From Macrostomum hystrix (taxonomy: Eukaryota; Platyhelminthes; Macrostomidae), in contig CATNEN010000001.1 in assembly GCA_950097015.1 (NCBI GenBank), forward strand, positions 13,909,501-13,973,500: 64,000 nucleotides of DNA, in the 5' to 3' direction. The number at the start of each line of letters is the position of its first letter. Within the stretch, counting starts at the first letter, position 1. Under the pieces are notes generated by a model. That model did not search any database and was not told the origin of the DNA. It saw only the letters and a list, made by a program, of their open reading frames with translations. The position numbers and the translations under genes were made by a program. Below are positions 9,345-21,750 of this stretch, in pieces.

Positions 9345-11451
9345 ATGGGATTGACGGTGTTGGCTGCTCTGCTGCTTGTTTGCACCACCGGTGAGTACTG
9401 CTGCTGCTGCTTTCGTCTGGGGGAAAATCTTTAGCCAGTACTGCCACTGCACAATAAGGCTACTGCAGTGTGGATCCCTGACCAGCTCAGAACAGGTAGT
9501 GAAGTAGCTGCTTCTGAAGCTCGTAGGTGCTTCACCAACCGTATTCTCTGGATGGCTTCCATCGATTAACAAGAAAAATACAAATTGCAGGAGGGCTGCG
9601 GGCAATGGCACATCATTTGGTGACAGTAGACCCAGAGCCAGCGAGGAGGCAATTCTGCCCGTTTCGCTGGCTCTTGAGTACACAAGCACACAGTTACCGT
9701 ACGCAGGCACACACTCACACAGGATGTGTACATCTGCCAAATTTCTTTCATCGTCAGGCAGTGTACACACTCACTGTGTCTTGGAGCATGGAATGTGGCG
9801 AATGGTGCCCAGGACCTTGGTGCGAAGGGCATGCGTGTTAGACAGCATGCCTCTCAGCCCCCGGCTTCCATCTCAAGAGAGTTATTTTTAAGGGCTCGGA
9901 ATTTGTTACTGCTGACAAATCTGCTATCCACGAGTTCCTATAAATTTTGGCAATGTCTCTCGAAGAAGCGCAGCTTATCGAGTTTCATACGTGTTCTTTC
10001 ACCCCCACAATGTGATGCAGTGACGCAAGCTGCTACCGGAAGGCGATTCGAACTTGAGACCAGTGGCTTCATCGCTCTGAATGACTCGGTGAGCAGCAGT
10101 CTGGTCAACCAGTCCGGGTTCCGCTCGGCTGCCGAGTGCCTGTACTGGTGCGATGACAGAGGCTGCGCTGCCGCAGTGCTGAATGAGACCAGCCGCGTCT
10201 GCCAGATGCTCGTCATCAACGACGAGTCGTCGGGTCAGCCTGGGCCGAACGGCAGTCACGTGACGAGGCAACTGGGCTCGCCAACAGACGGAGCCGTGAG
10301 GCTGTGGAAGTCGGAGGATTTTGAATTTCAGATTCGGTCAAAAGCTTTTCAACTGACGTTTCGTAGTGAGCGAGCTGAAAACCATATAATTATTATCGAA
10401 TAAGTTTGACTGAATAAGGCATTTGAGATTGCAGAAGTAGCCTGAGTAAGTACATGAAAACGGCAAAATGCCGAAACCCGAATTACCAAACAGACAGCAG
10501 CTCCGGCCGGAACGGATCGGTTCAGTTCTTCTCCGTGCCGTTCGCTGCCTGCTTCCGCATCGAAGCCTTCGGAGCTGCTGGGGGCAACACGCCACGGTGG
10601 AGCCGTGGCGGCAGGGGCGCCTCAGCCACTGGGAGCTTCTGGCTCGCAGCTGGCGCCCGACTGGACATTGTGGTTGGACAAGCTGGCGGCGACTCTGAAT
10701 GCCCTTATGGCGCTGGTGGCGGCGGTGGCAGCTTCGTGTACGTCAGAAATGGCACTGGCAGTCCTCGGCTGTTTTTGGCCGCCGGAGGTGGCGGCGGTAC
10801 TTCTGGTCGGGTCGGTGAGGGACAGCTGTACTTACTGAGGCCAATGCTTAGTTATGGACTGAGAGGTCTGAATGCGGAGGAGGAAAGGAAAAGATGGGGC
10901 ACACAAATTAACAACAGCATTTCTGCCATCGGAGTTCCCGCACTGAAATCGCAGGCATGAACGGCGTCGGCGTCAGCAACGGCACAGACAGCTCACCTGT
11001 GCAGAGCTGCTCCGGCACTGGAGGAGCTGCCGGTCAGCCGGGTCAGGTGTCAGAGAAGCGGTACGCGCCCAACAGCCTCGCGTCCTCTGGTGGACCCGGA
11101 GCCGGCTGGCTGGGCTCGGCCAAGCCCAGCAATGAGTCCTTCGCTGATCCCGGAGGTCCCGGTCTGAGCCGCATCGATGGCTGGCTCGGCGGAGCTCGCA
11201 ACTCCTCCTGCCCCACTGGCGACGGCGGCTTCGGCGGAGGGGGCGCTGGCGGCGGCTGCTGCTCTGGAAGTCGCAACGGCGCTGGCGGCGGAGGCGGCGG
11301 ATTCAGCGGGGGAGGCGCCGGATCATATGGACTGCAGGCCGGAGGCGGCGGTGGCTCCATCTGCAGCGGCTTCGGCTGCGACGCCACCACCGGCGCCAAC
11401 TCGGAGCTTCAGGGCCGCGTGCTGCTGAGCATTTCTGCGGCCTGCGGCTGA
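9345..11451 (+). CDS. Secreted PAN-like plus glycine-rich protein, four exons
   Basis: Exons 9345-9390, 10021-10365, 10494-10814 and 10955-11451 join into 402 residues. All introns are phase 1 with GT-AG ends (donors GTGAGTA, GTGAGC, GTGAGG). Exon 1 encodes a signal peptide (MGLTVLAALLLVCTT). Exon 2 carries a small PAN/Apple-like cysteine module (ECLYWCDDRGCAAAVL...VCQMLV). Exons 3-4 are glycine-rich with scattered Cys and an IEAFGAAGG block, like the Gly-rich extracellular domain of ALK/LTK-type receptors. There is no transmembrane segment or kinase, so the product is probably secreted to matrix or mucus. The donor of exon 2 (10365) was chosen because it keeps phase 1; a phase-0 alternative nearby is less consistent. 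Uniform 1-1 phases fit exon shuffling. The natural ligand is unknown. Confidence 0.72.
9588..9845 (-). mobile_element. SINE copy in intron 1 of the PAN/glycine-rich gene
   Basis: The block GCAGGAGGGCTGCGGGCA(A/G)TGGCACATCATTT and the CAGGCACACACTCACACAGG part match the SINE at 52.8 kb closely over about 250 bp. The tRNA-like head, at the right-hand end, is degenerate here. The family also occurs, truncated, at 22.2 kb. Confidence 0.65.
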
Positions 11452-11502
11452 CGCTCAGTCTGAAGGGAACCGCATCAGAGCCAGGGAGATAATTGTGATG
11501 GG

Positions 11503-12675
11503 CTTTTATGCTCTCTGCATCCTGTTTATGCTCTCTGCATCCTGTTTATGCTCTCTGCATCCTGTTTATGCTCTCTGCATCCTGTTTATGCTCTCTGCAT
11601 ACTGTTTATGCTCTCTGCATCCTGTTTATGCTCTCTGCATCCTGTTTATGCTCTCTGCATACTGTTTATGCTCTCTGCATACTGTTAATGCTCTCTGCAT
11701 CCTGTTTATGCTCTCTGCATCCTGTTTATGCTCTCTGCATCCTGTTTATGCTCTCTGCATACTGTTTATGCTCTCTGCATCCTGTTTATGCTCTCTGCAT
11801 CCTGTTTATGCTCTCTGCATCCTGTTTATGCTCTCTGCATACTGTTTATGCTCTCTGCATCCTGTTTATGCTCTCTGCATACTGTTTATGCTCTCTGCAT
11901 CCTGTTTATGCTCTCTGCATACTGTTTATGCTCTCTGCATCCTGTTTATGCTCTCTGCATCCTGTTTATGCTCTCTGCATACTGTTTATGCTCTCTGCAT
12001 CCTGTTTATGCTCTCTGCATACTGTTTATGCTCTCTGCATCCTGTTTATGCTCTCTGCATCCTGTTTATGCTCTCTGCATCCTGTTTATGCTCTCTGCAT
12101 ACTGTTTATGCTCTCTGCATACTGTTTATGCTCTCTGCATACTGTTTATGCTCTCTGCATCCTGTTTATGCTCTCTGCATACTGTTTATGCTCTCTGCAT
12201 CCTTTTTATGCTCTCTGCATCCTGTTTATGCTCTCTTCATCCTGTTTATGCTCTCTTCATACTGTTTATGCTCTCTGCATCCTGTTTATGCTCTCTGCAT
12301 CCTGTTTATGCTCTCTGCATACTGTTTATGCTCTCTGCATACTGTTTATGCTCTCTGCATCCTGTTTATGCTCTCTTCATACTGTTTATGCTCTCTGCAT
12401 CCTGTTTATGCTCTCTGCATACTGTTTATGCTCTCTGCATCCTGTTTATGCTCTCTGCATCCTGTTTATGCTCTCTGCATCCTGTTTATGCTCTCTGCAT
12501 CCTGTTTATGCTCTCTGTATCCTGTTTATGCTCTCTGCATACTGTTTATGCTCTCTGCATCCTGTTTATGCTCTCTGCATCCTGTTTATGCTCTCTGCAT
12601 CCTGTTTATGCTCTCTGCATCCTGTTTATGCTCTCTGCATCCTGTTTATGCTCTCTGCATGCTGTTTATGCTGTT
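11503..12675. repeat. 20-bp minisatellite (ATGCTCTCTGCATCCTGTTT)
   Basis: About 58 nearly identical copies directly follow the PAN/glycine-rich gene. The main variants are CATACTG and CTTCAT. All three plus-strand frames stay open with a 20-residue period, because the unit lacks stops in every frame. Its hydrophobic Cys/Leu-rich translation is an artefact of the repeat. Confidence 0.92.
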
Positions 12676-12937
12676 CAGTATAACTTTCTCGAAGAGTAAC
12701 GAGTTGCTGAGAAAGCCAGGAGCCGCAGTACGACTTTGTTTTACTGCAATCAAGTAAAGTTCGCAAAGTTCAATTTTCAGGTTCAATATTTCTGTGTAAT
12801 CTTGCCACCACTCTCGACTCATCAGTGAGACTGAAATCTTAGATTCACCATGAATGAAAACAAACTGTAGAACATGATACAGTGTTAGCAGCGAGTAGTG
12901 GACGGAGCAGAATGAAATTTTCACTTGACTCTTGACA

Positions 12938-13650
12938 CCCAACCGACCCCAAACACCGACCCGTCATACCCCACCGACCCCTCATACCCCACCGACCCCT
13001 CATACCCACCGACCCCTCATACCCCACCGACCCCTCATACCCCACCGACCCCTCATACCCCACCGACCCTTCATACCCCACCGACCCCTCATAACCCACC
13101 GACCCCTCATACCCCACCGACCCCTCATACCCCACCGACCCCTCATACCCCACCGACCCTTCATACCCCACCGACCCCTCATAACCCACCGACCCCTCAT
13201 ACCCCACCGACCCCTCATACCCCACAGACCCCTCGTACCCCACCGACCCTTATACACCACCGACCCCTCATACCCCACCGACCCCTCATACCCCACCGAC
13301 CCCTCATACCCCAGCGACCCGTCAAACCCCACTGACCCCTCATACCCAACCGACCTTCATACCCCACCGACCTCTCATACCCCAACGACCTCTCATACCC
13401 CACCGACCCCTCATACCCCACCAACCCCTCATACCCCACCGAACCCTCATACCCCACCGACCCCTCATACCTCACCGACCCCTCATACCCCACCGACCCC
13501 TCATACCCCACCGAACCCTCATACCCCACCGACCCCAAACACCGACCCTTCATACCCCACCGACCCTTCATACCCCACCGACCCTTCATACCCCACCGAC
13601 CCTTCATACCCCCCCCGACCCCAAACACCTAGCCCTCATACCCCACCGAC
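12938..13650. repeat. 18-bp minisatellite (ACCCCACCGACCCCTCAT)
   Basis: About 38 copies of a C-rich 18-bp unit with many small variants. It is strongly strand-asymmetric (almost no G on the plus strand except in CCGA). Its open frames (TPPTPH period) have no gene-like flanks. Confidence 0.9.
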
Positions 13651-13659
13651 CCATCAACG

Positions 13660-14455
13660 CCGAATCAATACCGATGCACTTTCTCTCCTTTACCAAGTAT
13701 CAGCAGCCTGCATATCGTCGAATGTACAGACACTTGGAATCAACAAAGCTGGACGAATTATTAGTTTGCTTAGCTCAGCGAAATCCAACCGAAAAATTGG
13801 ACATTTATTAGTAGCTGTTTGAAAAAAAAGAATTTAAAAGGCTTTGTACAATGGATGGTTAGCCGTCAGTGAGCGTTTAGGAGAATTGGCCAACTCATGA
13901 GTGCCCATGCGACTACGTGTATTGTCTAACTTAAGAAGGGAGACATAAGAAGGGAGAGAAGGACCGTTTATTGGGAGGATTTGGCCATAGACATTGATGT
14001 TGGAAAAAGGTGAAGGGAAGAGAGAAAGCTCAAGCAACTTACGAATCGTCTGGCTAACCCAATTGGATCTCGAATCTCTCTTTTCGTCCGAGAAGGGGTA
14101 CGAAGGACAACGAATATTTTGTGAACCTCTTGCACCTTCTGGAGAATGGTGATGCTACCGAAGATTTGACTCTACTACATTCTAAAGATAAACCTGAGGA
14201 GGAGGAATAAGTTAATTAACCAACACGAGTGCTTCTGGATATTCAAGAGGCGGTAAAAATGATAAAATTATCCGCCTACCAACAAAGAAGCGAGTGGAGA
14301 TCCTTGTGCAACGTTGCTTTTATGCTGTAGCAACTTATGCGGGAGCAACTAATAAATAAATAATACTTGATTCTTAAAATTGCTACTCTTAGTTACGGCA
14401 TTTAACAAATTCATTATCCTAAGCTGAGATTTTGTACAATGCATCTATTCTCTTT
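13660..14455. other. Intergenic, with a possible decayed ORF
   Basis: There is no intact gene. At about 14094-14350 one frame reads protein-like pieces (KDNEYFVNLLHLLENGDATED, then DIQEAVKMIKLSAYQQRSEW) separated by stops. This looks like a transposon-derived coding remnant, but the family was not identified. It may also include the 3' UTR of the DEG/ENaC gene. Confidence 0.3.
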
Positions 14456-17279
14456 TTAAGCCATCGTTTCATGTGAGACACTGGCATTTGAATATCGATC
14501 ATGTTCAGCAGTTTTAAACGGTGTCATCTCAGCTGCCTCGACTTCCGGCTTGTCTGAGTCATCGGGCTGACTGTTGGCCTCCGCATGACGTTCGCCGTCC
14601 CCGCTGGAGCCAGTTCTGTGAGAGCACTTCGCCTTGACTGCGATCGCAACTTTCGCGTACAGCATCTCGACAAACTCGCACAGAGTAAGCACACTGCAGC
14701 CCAGGTAAAGGCCCATGAGACCGCCAATGTCAGACAGGTAGGATGTGCTCGAGTAGGACGCCGTCATCAGCACCCGCCCGGCCAGAGGGCTGTCAACCCG
14801 GATGCTGACCTCAAGCATCGACTCAGAGATGAAGTGGCGCAGGGCCGCCTCAGAGTGAGTCGAATGAATGCCTGCAATCGTGACCAAGATTGTGTAGAGA
14901 CGCATACCGTAGGCTGTCAAAGCAGGCATGGAAGATACAACTCAAGCCAGATTAGTTTGATGATAGCAGAGTTCCTTAGTTTGACTCACCTTCGTCCAAC
15001 TGCCTTGCAATCTTGGCCAGCTGGTAAATCGCCGGCTGCTCCACGGGGTCGGCCTGTTGAAAAGCCACCGAGTAGGACCCCCCGATGGTGGGCCAGTTGT
15101 GAAAAGAAAACGTGGCCAAGTACTTCTGCTGGACGCACGGCTGCTGCCTACTGCAGACTCTGACGGGATCACCAATTTCGTAGGCCTTCGTCAAGTCCTC
15201 CCCGTAGCCCATTGTGCTGCGGTTAATCCTGGCATTCTCTGACAGGTTGCCCCATCGCGGACTGTCTCGAAGTTGCCAGCTGACTGGAAATCCCTGCTGC
15301 AAGTAGCCGCTAACTTTGTGCAGGTGTCGTGCGAACTCGGTGTAGTAGCAAGCGTCGTAGCTGTAGTTGTACTCCGACCTCTGACCAGTGAGATGGTCGA
15401 CAAACTCGGCAGTTTTCAGCAACGGTGAGCAGTGCGTGTTCCACAATTCGTCGCTGTACTTGTGCTCCTCCATGTGCAGGTCAATGTCGTAGGACTTGCC
15501 CGGCGCAAGCAGGAACTTGTTCTCGTGCTCCATTGAGGGGTAAACCCCTTTTGGCACTACCAACATAGTGTAGCCGGAGGCTAATGTCTTGATTACGCCA
15601 GATGGGTACCACAGTCGGAAAGGAATGCTTTCGTTGGTGTTGGGGTTGAAAATCGGTTTGATTGGCACTCCGGTGTATTTGAAGTCCGGAAACACCGGGT
15701 CCGTGAACAGCGCCAGCCGAAGCGTCTCCTGGTTCTGCCTGCGGATCAGTACCTTCCTTTCCAGCTCAGTCAGCACAACCTTGAAGCAGATAATGCTGCC
15801 TGGGAGTACTATCGTTTCGTAGCTGACATCGCCGAAGCTCGATATCATCGGTGTGTAAAATAGTGACTGCTTAGGTCGGTGCATGATGAAGTCCTTCAGT
15901 AGACGAGGTGACAGCGACTGCTGGATAGACCAAACCTTGGTTTTGGAGGACTCGTCAAGACCACTGGCCGAGTACTGTTCATCGAACAGCCTGCTCAGTC
16001 GTTCCACTTCTCGATTGACAATGTCAGCCTTAGTCTGGTTCAGTGCATACGGGAAACTCCCAGAATACGAATTTTTTGGGCAAAAGTACAGATCAGGAAA
16101 CAGGAAAGGCACTTTGTCCATCTGGTACATTCTGACCACTTGAACAGTTCTGACTTTAGCTGTGAGATTCAAAGCGCCCTTGATAAACATGCCAATAGAG
16201 ATGAGCACCATCAGAATCCAAAATATCTTCATGGGAATGCTCTTGGCTTCGGCTGCTCGACGAAGGCCTTGAACAGCACTGCAGGCCACCGTGCTGAGCA
16301 CTGGGTTTGCACCTGCCGGCTCCTCAGGCTGAGCTCCCCCGGCTGCTGGGGGCCTCTGACCGCCTCCGCCCGCGAAACCTCCAAGCTGTCCCAACAGGGA
16401 ACCACCTTGCTGACCTCCTCCCAGCTGTCCGAGCAGTGAGCTACCGAGCTGTCCAGCGAGTGACCCACCTTGCTGACCTCCTCCCAGCTGTCCGAGCAGT
16501 GAGCTACCGAGCTGTCCAGCGAGTGACCCACCTTGCTGACCTCCTCCCAGCTGTCCGAGCAGTGAGCTACCGAGCTGTCCAGCGAGTGACCCACCTTGCT
16601 GACCTCCTCCCAGCTGTCCGAGCAGTGAGCTACCGAGCTGTCCAGCGAGTGACCCGCCTTGCTGACCTCCTCCCAGCTGTCCGAGCAGTGAGCTACCGAG
16701 CTGTCCAGCGAGTGACCCACCTTGCTGACCTCCTCCCAGCTGTCCGAGCAGTGAGCTACCGAGCTGTCCAGCGAGTGACCCGCCTTGCTGACCTCCTCCC
16801 AGCTGTCCGAGCAGTGAGCTGCCGAGCTGTCCAGCCAGGGCACCGCTTTGGTTTTCTTGATCGCCTAGTTGACCAACCAGAGAGCTACCCAACTGTCCAA
16901 CAATGGACGAACCGCCTTGCTTTTTCTTACCTAGCTTTCTAGCCAATGAGCCACCAAACTCTCCCGCCAACGAACAGGTTTGCTGTCCCTGTTGACCACC
17001 GAGTTGACCTGCCAGCGAGCTTCCAAGCTGACCCACTGGAGACCCACCTTGCTCAGCTCCCTGACCCACCAGCGAGCTTCCAAGCTGACCCACTAGAGAA
17101 CCGCAAATCTGACTTTGACCATCGAAGAAGACTCCACCGCCGACCGCCGGCCCACCTGGCTGCTCGTTGGCCAGCCTAGTCAGCTGATCGCTGACAAATT
17201 TCTTCGCGCCCGATGAAATACGCTTGCCGCGACTCCGCTTTGACGATGACGAAGAAGCTTTCTGCTGAGCACTGGACAT
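14456..17279 (-). CDS. DEG/ENaC-family sodium channel subunit
   Basis: Two exons, 17279-14990 and 14913-14456, join in phase 1 (donor GTGAGT, acceptor TTTGACAG) to about 915 residues. It is a trimeric, non-voltage-gated cation channel of the epithelial sodium/degenerin family in the plasma membrane. TM1 is at about residues 350-372 (KIFWILMVLISIGMFIKGAL). It is followed by the family's post-TM1 segment (FPDLYFCPKN). The large extracellular domain follows, and TM2 is at about 823-848 (GGLMGLYLGCSVLTLCEF) with GCS in the place of the G-x-S selectivity filter. The N-terminus is unusual: about 280 residues of GQLGSSL/GGQQGGSLA repeats precede TM1, where relatives have only a short tail. Ligand or gating (peptide, proton, force) cannot be told from sequence. 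Confidence 0.88.
16390..16840 (-). repeat. 63-bp coding repeat in the DEG/ENaC N-terminus
   Basis: Seven near-identical 63-bp units encode GQLGSSLLGQLGGGQQGGSLA. The period is 21 codons, so copy number can change without breaking the frame. Degenerate versions of the unit continue to about 17110. High identity between units suggests recent expansion or homogenisation. Confidence 0.9.
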
Positions 17280-18090
17280 CAGCTGGGCTGTGCAGCACAG
17301 TTTGAGGTAGCTTGCTTATTTCAGTGTTGGCGAATTGAAATGCTTTATACCGTGTTTTAATATGAAACATACCTTTCGAAATACTAAATTTGTATTTACT
17401 CGTAGTTTCAAAATCCAAGAACTTGTGTATTTTGGCCGAGCTCCTGCTTGGATAGTGGTACTTTATAGTACACGAGCCAGAGAGTAACGTATTTAGCAAG
17501 TACTGGTAGGGATATGCTCTATAAGGAATAAAAAATAGCATTTTTTCCCATACAGTTTTTCCCAACTCATTACAGACTTTACAGCTGGTGCAAAAAAGAC
17601 ATTTAGGGTCCGCATTGGCCAGAAAGCACACTGGCCAACTACTTTTCTAAGCAGCTTATAAATATAAAGCTCGTGCGCTTATTGTGTCTCAACTCTATCA
17701 GAACCATAGTGTGCTTTAAGCATAAAATTATTAAACGAGTAGACAAAGCACAACTTAAAAAGGATTAGGGGATTTGGATGGCCGTACAGTAATATCGCTC
17801 GCTTGAATGGAAATGCCAGAAGTACACTCATCTGCACCAGGCTATTGCGAAAATTGGACTGAATGCTCTCCTATTGGTCCAAGAACCATTAAATTGTATG
17901 TCATAATCCCACTGTCTGTTACCGTCTTACAAGTTGCGCGTTGTAGACAGGTTGCGTTGTCTATTGACGGTTGATTATACTGCATGTCTTGCCATGCAGT
18001 GAGCTAACTTATGCATTTTTTGAAACGTCCGTAAGCGCAGTACAGTAGAATTCTTTCGACGGCCAAGATGAAATTATTTCTTAATCTACA
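17280..18090. other. No gene recognised (5' flank of the DEG/ENaC gene)
   Basis: AT-rich sequence with no domain-bearing frame. It must hold the DEG/ENaC promoter, but no clear TATA box is identified at a good distance. Confidence 0.4.
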
Positions 18091-18473
18091 AATGGATGGC
18101 ATCAAAGGGCGAGCGTCTACACGTGCACGCATTTAATTTGCGGCATCCGCGGGGCTCCATGAGAGGAGAGGTACAAGGAAACTATCAGAGTCTCACCTGC
18201 CCAAGCCGTAGGAACTGCGAGAGCGTAGTTAACTATAAGAGGGCCGAGGCGAAATGGATCTACAAATGGATGGCATCAAAGGGCGAGCGTCTACACGTGC
18301 ACGCATTTAATTTGCGGCATCCGCGGGGCTCCATGAGAGGAGAGGTACAAGGAAACTATCAGAGTCTCACCTGCCCAAACCGTAGGAACTGCGAGAGCGT
18401 AGTTAACTATAAGAGGGCCTGCTCTGCGAGCAGCAAAAACTCTCTTTTAAACCGGCTGCAGAAATATGCTTAG
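18091..18473 (+). repeat. 174-bp tandem duplication with a continuous open frame
   Basis: Two copies of a 174-bp segment (starting 18091 and 18265) differ at very few positions. The period is 58 codons, so an ORF at 18096-18473 (125 residues, WMASKGERLHVHAFNLRHPRG twice) runs through both. The product is not recognised and has no signal peptide or known domain. It could be a fragment of a host exon or transposon that was duplicated. Confidence 0.6.
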
Positions 18474-18479
18474 GCATGG

Positions 18480-20170
18480 ATAAGATGACCTGGTTGCTGG
18501 TCACTGGTCTCACTAAGCAATCGATCAGATCAATCCGATATTCAGAATGTTTCTGTCATCCTGTCCATTATTTTGCAAAACTCGTGACTCTTGCATCTTA
18601 TTTAGAGCTCTGCGCCGCAAATAACAAGAAATCTGACAAAGCGTGAATAATTTTCCGGCTTTTCTCAGCCACGTGCTGTTGTCACGTTGTCTAGCCTTCT
18701 ACTATGATACGACATGATAAGACTAAGATTAAGAAAACAGAAATCAGCAGAGCAAGGCTTAGACTCTTCGTTCAGACGAAGATATAAAAAGCTAAGGCAC
18801 CAACCTTAACATTATCTTACATGTCTATTTAATAACCATTTTCAGTCGAATACTCACCAACAAAAGCGAAAGCACTTGAAACGATCTGGGCTTTTAATGT
18901 AAAACAGTAACAGTAGGCCTAATTAATATTTCGCCTCGACCAATATTTATATGCATAGTTACAATGTCAATAGCTAAGTTTGGCTATGGTAACATGGTTT
19001 CCAGCTATATTTTATCTGTATTTCCATGTGCTTGAAGTTGATGTAATAATAGGCCCTAATCTAACATTTTACCTGTTGCATCTTGCATGTAGGCCCTAGT
19101 TAGTATTAGGCCTAATGTGCCAGCACAGTGACACATGCAGGAAAAGCTAGGGCCTAAGATGGCTGGAGTCAGTGACATTGTTTGGCCTAAATATGTGACA
19201 ATAGGCCTATGAGACAGCAGATTTCACAAAGCAAAAATGGGCAATGTTCTACTTCCATTCGTTAGGCCCTATAAATTATTTTTTGCTTGAATTCGTGCCA
19301 CATGTGCATTCTGAGTTTGAAAAAGTTGTGCTGACGTGGCTTTGCTGTGACTTGACACTTGGATCTATGTCTATGGCAAAATCTGGCAAATATGGGGGAA
19401 CAGGAAGCTAAGGCACAGAAATTCTGCAGCTGAAGATTTTGCGAAGGCCAAAATGCATCAAATGCATGGCATGATTGCTGCTCTATTCAAAAGCCACCTC
19501 GAAGAATTATTATGGCGCCGTCTATACCCAAAGAATAGCTTCGGTGCCCTCCTCTAATGGATTAGGCACTTACCTGGTTTGAAAGAAGAAAGACTGACCA
19601 AGAATTTTCAGAACTGTCTGACCAAACTACTGACTTTTTGTTACAATTAAACTTGTTTTTTGTCATTATCTGTCATTTGCAAACAAAAAAATAATGTGCT
19701 AGGCCTAGGGCTAATTTAATCCTACTGCTATTACCAAAGTTGTTGTAGTGCTTACAATCGATTCTTGATACTATATTTTATATCAATCTTATGAATGTCT
19801 AAGTTACTTATTTGCTTTATGCACTTCTTATTTCAATTCAAATTGGTAATGTTTATGTATTCAATATGGTAGCGTTTATACTTTTAATATGGCCGGTATC
19901 TGTCCTCTATATTCACTTCTACTTAGGCCCTATAACTTTACTGTATTATTTCTATAAGTACTTTTTATCAGTCTTTATCAGTCTTTTATCACTCTTTTTT
20001 CGTCTTTATCAGTATTTATCACTCTTCAATTACTCTTCAGTTATCTTTAGTTCAATCTTCTATTTAATCTTCAGTCCATCCTTGGGCTTTACCAGTGGAT
20101 CTAGAGTTACAGCTTCTCTTCACTCTATTTACTTCTCTTTCGCAATGTCTCTTTCTCAAATAACTTCAAT
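18480..20170. other. Gene-free AT-rich stretch with many AGGCCTA motifs
   Basis: There is no protein-coding evidence. TAGGCCTA/AGGCCCTA-type words recur many times between about 18900 and 21150, an enrichment that also extends past the Gypsy fragment. Its meaning is unknown. Confidence 0.4.
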
Positions 20171-20173
20171 ATG

Positions 20174-20790
20174 AACATCTTTGAAATACTTCTTTTAGAT
20201 GACTGAGATGTTCTTCAAAAGTCTTAGAGTAAGTCACTATGTTGTCAATGTAAGACATGGCAAACTTATGCTGAATGCCAGTTAAGACTAGATTCATCAA
20301 TCTTTGAAATGTACCGGGCGCATTGGAAGTCCTTGTGCCATAACTTGATATTCAAATTGGCCTCTCGTTAACGTGGGAAATGCTGTCATGTACTTATGTT
20401 CCTCCTTTATGGGAACTTGCCAATAACCTGAATTAAGGTCAAGGCTGCTGAAGTACTGGCTTCCGGTTAGATGTGAGAATGTCTCCTGGATGTTCGGTAG
20501 AGGATATGGATAATAATTCACTCTTGAGTTTAGAACTCGAAAATCACAGACAATTCTGATAGTTCCATCCTTCTTAGGTATGATAACCAATGGTGTTGAA
20601 TAGGTACTATAGCTTGGTCTTATCAAATTCTTAGCGAGCATGTCATCTAATTGATCATCCACTTGTTTTTTGCAAATGCGGTGGAATCTGTCTGGTAGGA
20701 ATCCAAACCGGTGTGGTGTCTGTGTTCTTTTACCAACTCGATAACTTGGTCTTTCTGTTTGTCAGTCAGATTAATAATAATAAATATAAA
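20174..20790 (-). pseudogene. Ty3/Gypsy reverse transcriptase fragment
   Basis: The minus strand encodes the start of a Gypsy reverse transcriptase: LIRPSYSTYSTPLVIIPKKDG, then DFRVLN and the LDLNSGYWQVP block. The fingers/palm region is therefore present. At least two frameshifts are seen: one in a run of A near 20665, and one near 20330 after the MAQGLP segment. After the second shift the frame carries YIDN where the catalytic YxDD is expected. There is no integrase, RNase H or LTR around it. It is a dead fragment. Confidence 0.85.
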
Positions 20791-21750
20791 AACCAAAACA
20801 TTAAAAGTTTTACAGGCTTAGTAAGGCAATCAACCTTAGGGTTTGGACTATATCTGTGTGATTATTAATGATTTATTAATAAATTTAACACTAAGATAAA
20901 AAATAAACTAGGAAAAGTTATGATTATGGATATTTAATGTCTGTTTTCTAATGACTAGATAATGATGGGTGCTGGACTGGTCACCGTCAACTGCCATTTT
21001 GTCAAATGGTCATCAACAGGACTCATTCCTGTATTTGGTCACTTCATCAACTAGCCAATTGGGCCATCTCAAACTCTGGTCACTTTGTAAAGTAGCCAGT
21101 TATGTAGTTACTATATAGACACTATATAGGCCCTATTGCTATACATACTATAGGCAGCAGGCTTACTGTATACTTAGTCTGGACATGAGGTGCAAAGTAA
21201 AATGTGGCGGTTTGTAGTTGAGAGCAAAAATGTATAGGCATCAAAGACTTAGATATATATTTGCTTTTGTTTAATTGCATATTAATTGAGTTCATTTATA
21301 GTGCCCACACAATGGGCTAAGATAGATTATAATCAGACATGAACATATATGTCCAATGAGTAATAGCTAAATGTTTAGCTTATTTGGATGGCCCTTAACT
21401 TAGTTAGTTTAATTATATCTTAAATTAATTATTTTTAATTTTTTGTTATAAATAACACCCCTTATATAATTATTTGTTTGCTTTCAAAGGTAGCATTAGC
21501 AAGGGCCACCACTCCAACCCAAATTTCCATATTTTCTAGGACACATTATATTCTATAGGCTAAGATTTTAATTCCCCAATTCTTTAAGTCCAAATTCTTT
21601 ATTAGTAACTAGTTTTTTAAAATATTTTTTATAACAAGAATATTACTTATCAAAGATTGCAAATGAGTTGCTTTGTTTTTTTAAATGATTTAAATGAACT
21701 CTTGTTGAAACAAATTCTAGTTACAAGGATCTACTGTGCAATAAAAGCAA
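20791..21750. other. Intergenic, 5' flank of claspin
   Basis: AT-rich sequence without a recognisable gene. It must contain the claspin promoter; no convincing TATA box was found. Confidence 0.4.

Noticed and set aside
11495-12757. Three overlapping long frames with Cys/Leu repeats
   Set aside because: A 20-bp unit without stops opens all three frames equally; no single frame is favoured.
12932-13822. Pro/His/Thr repeat protein
   Set aside because: It is the product of an 18-bp minisatellite; many indels between units and no gene-like flanks.
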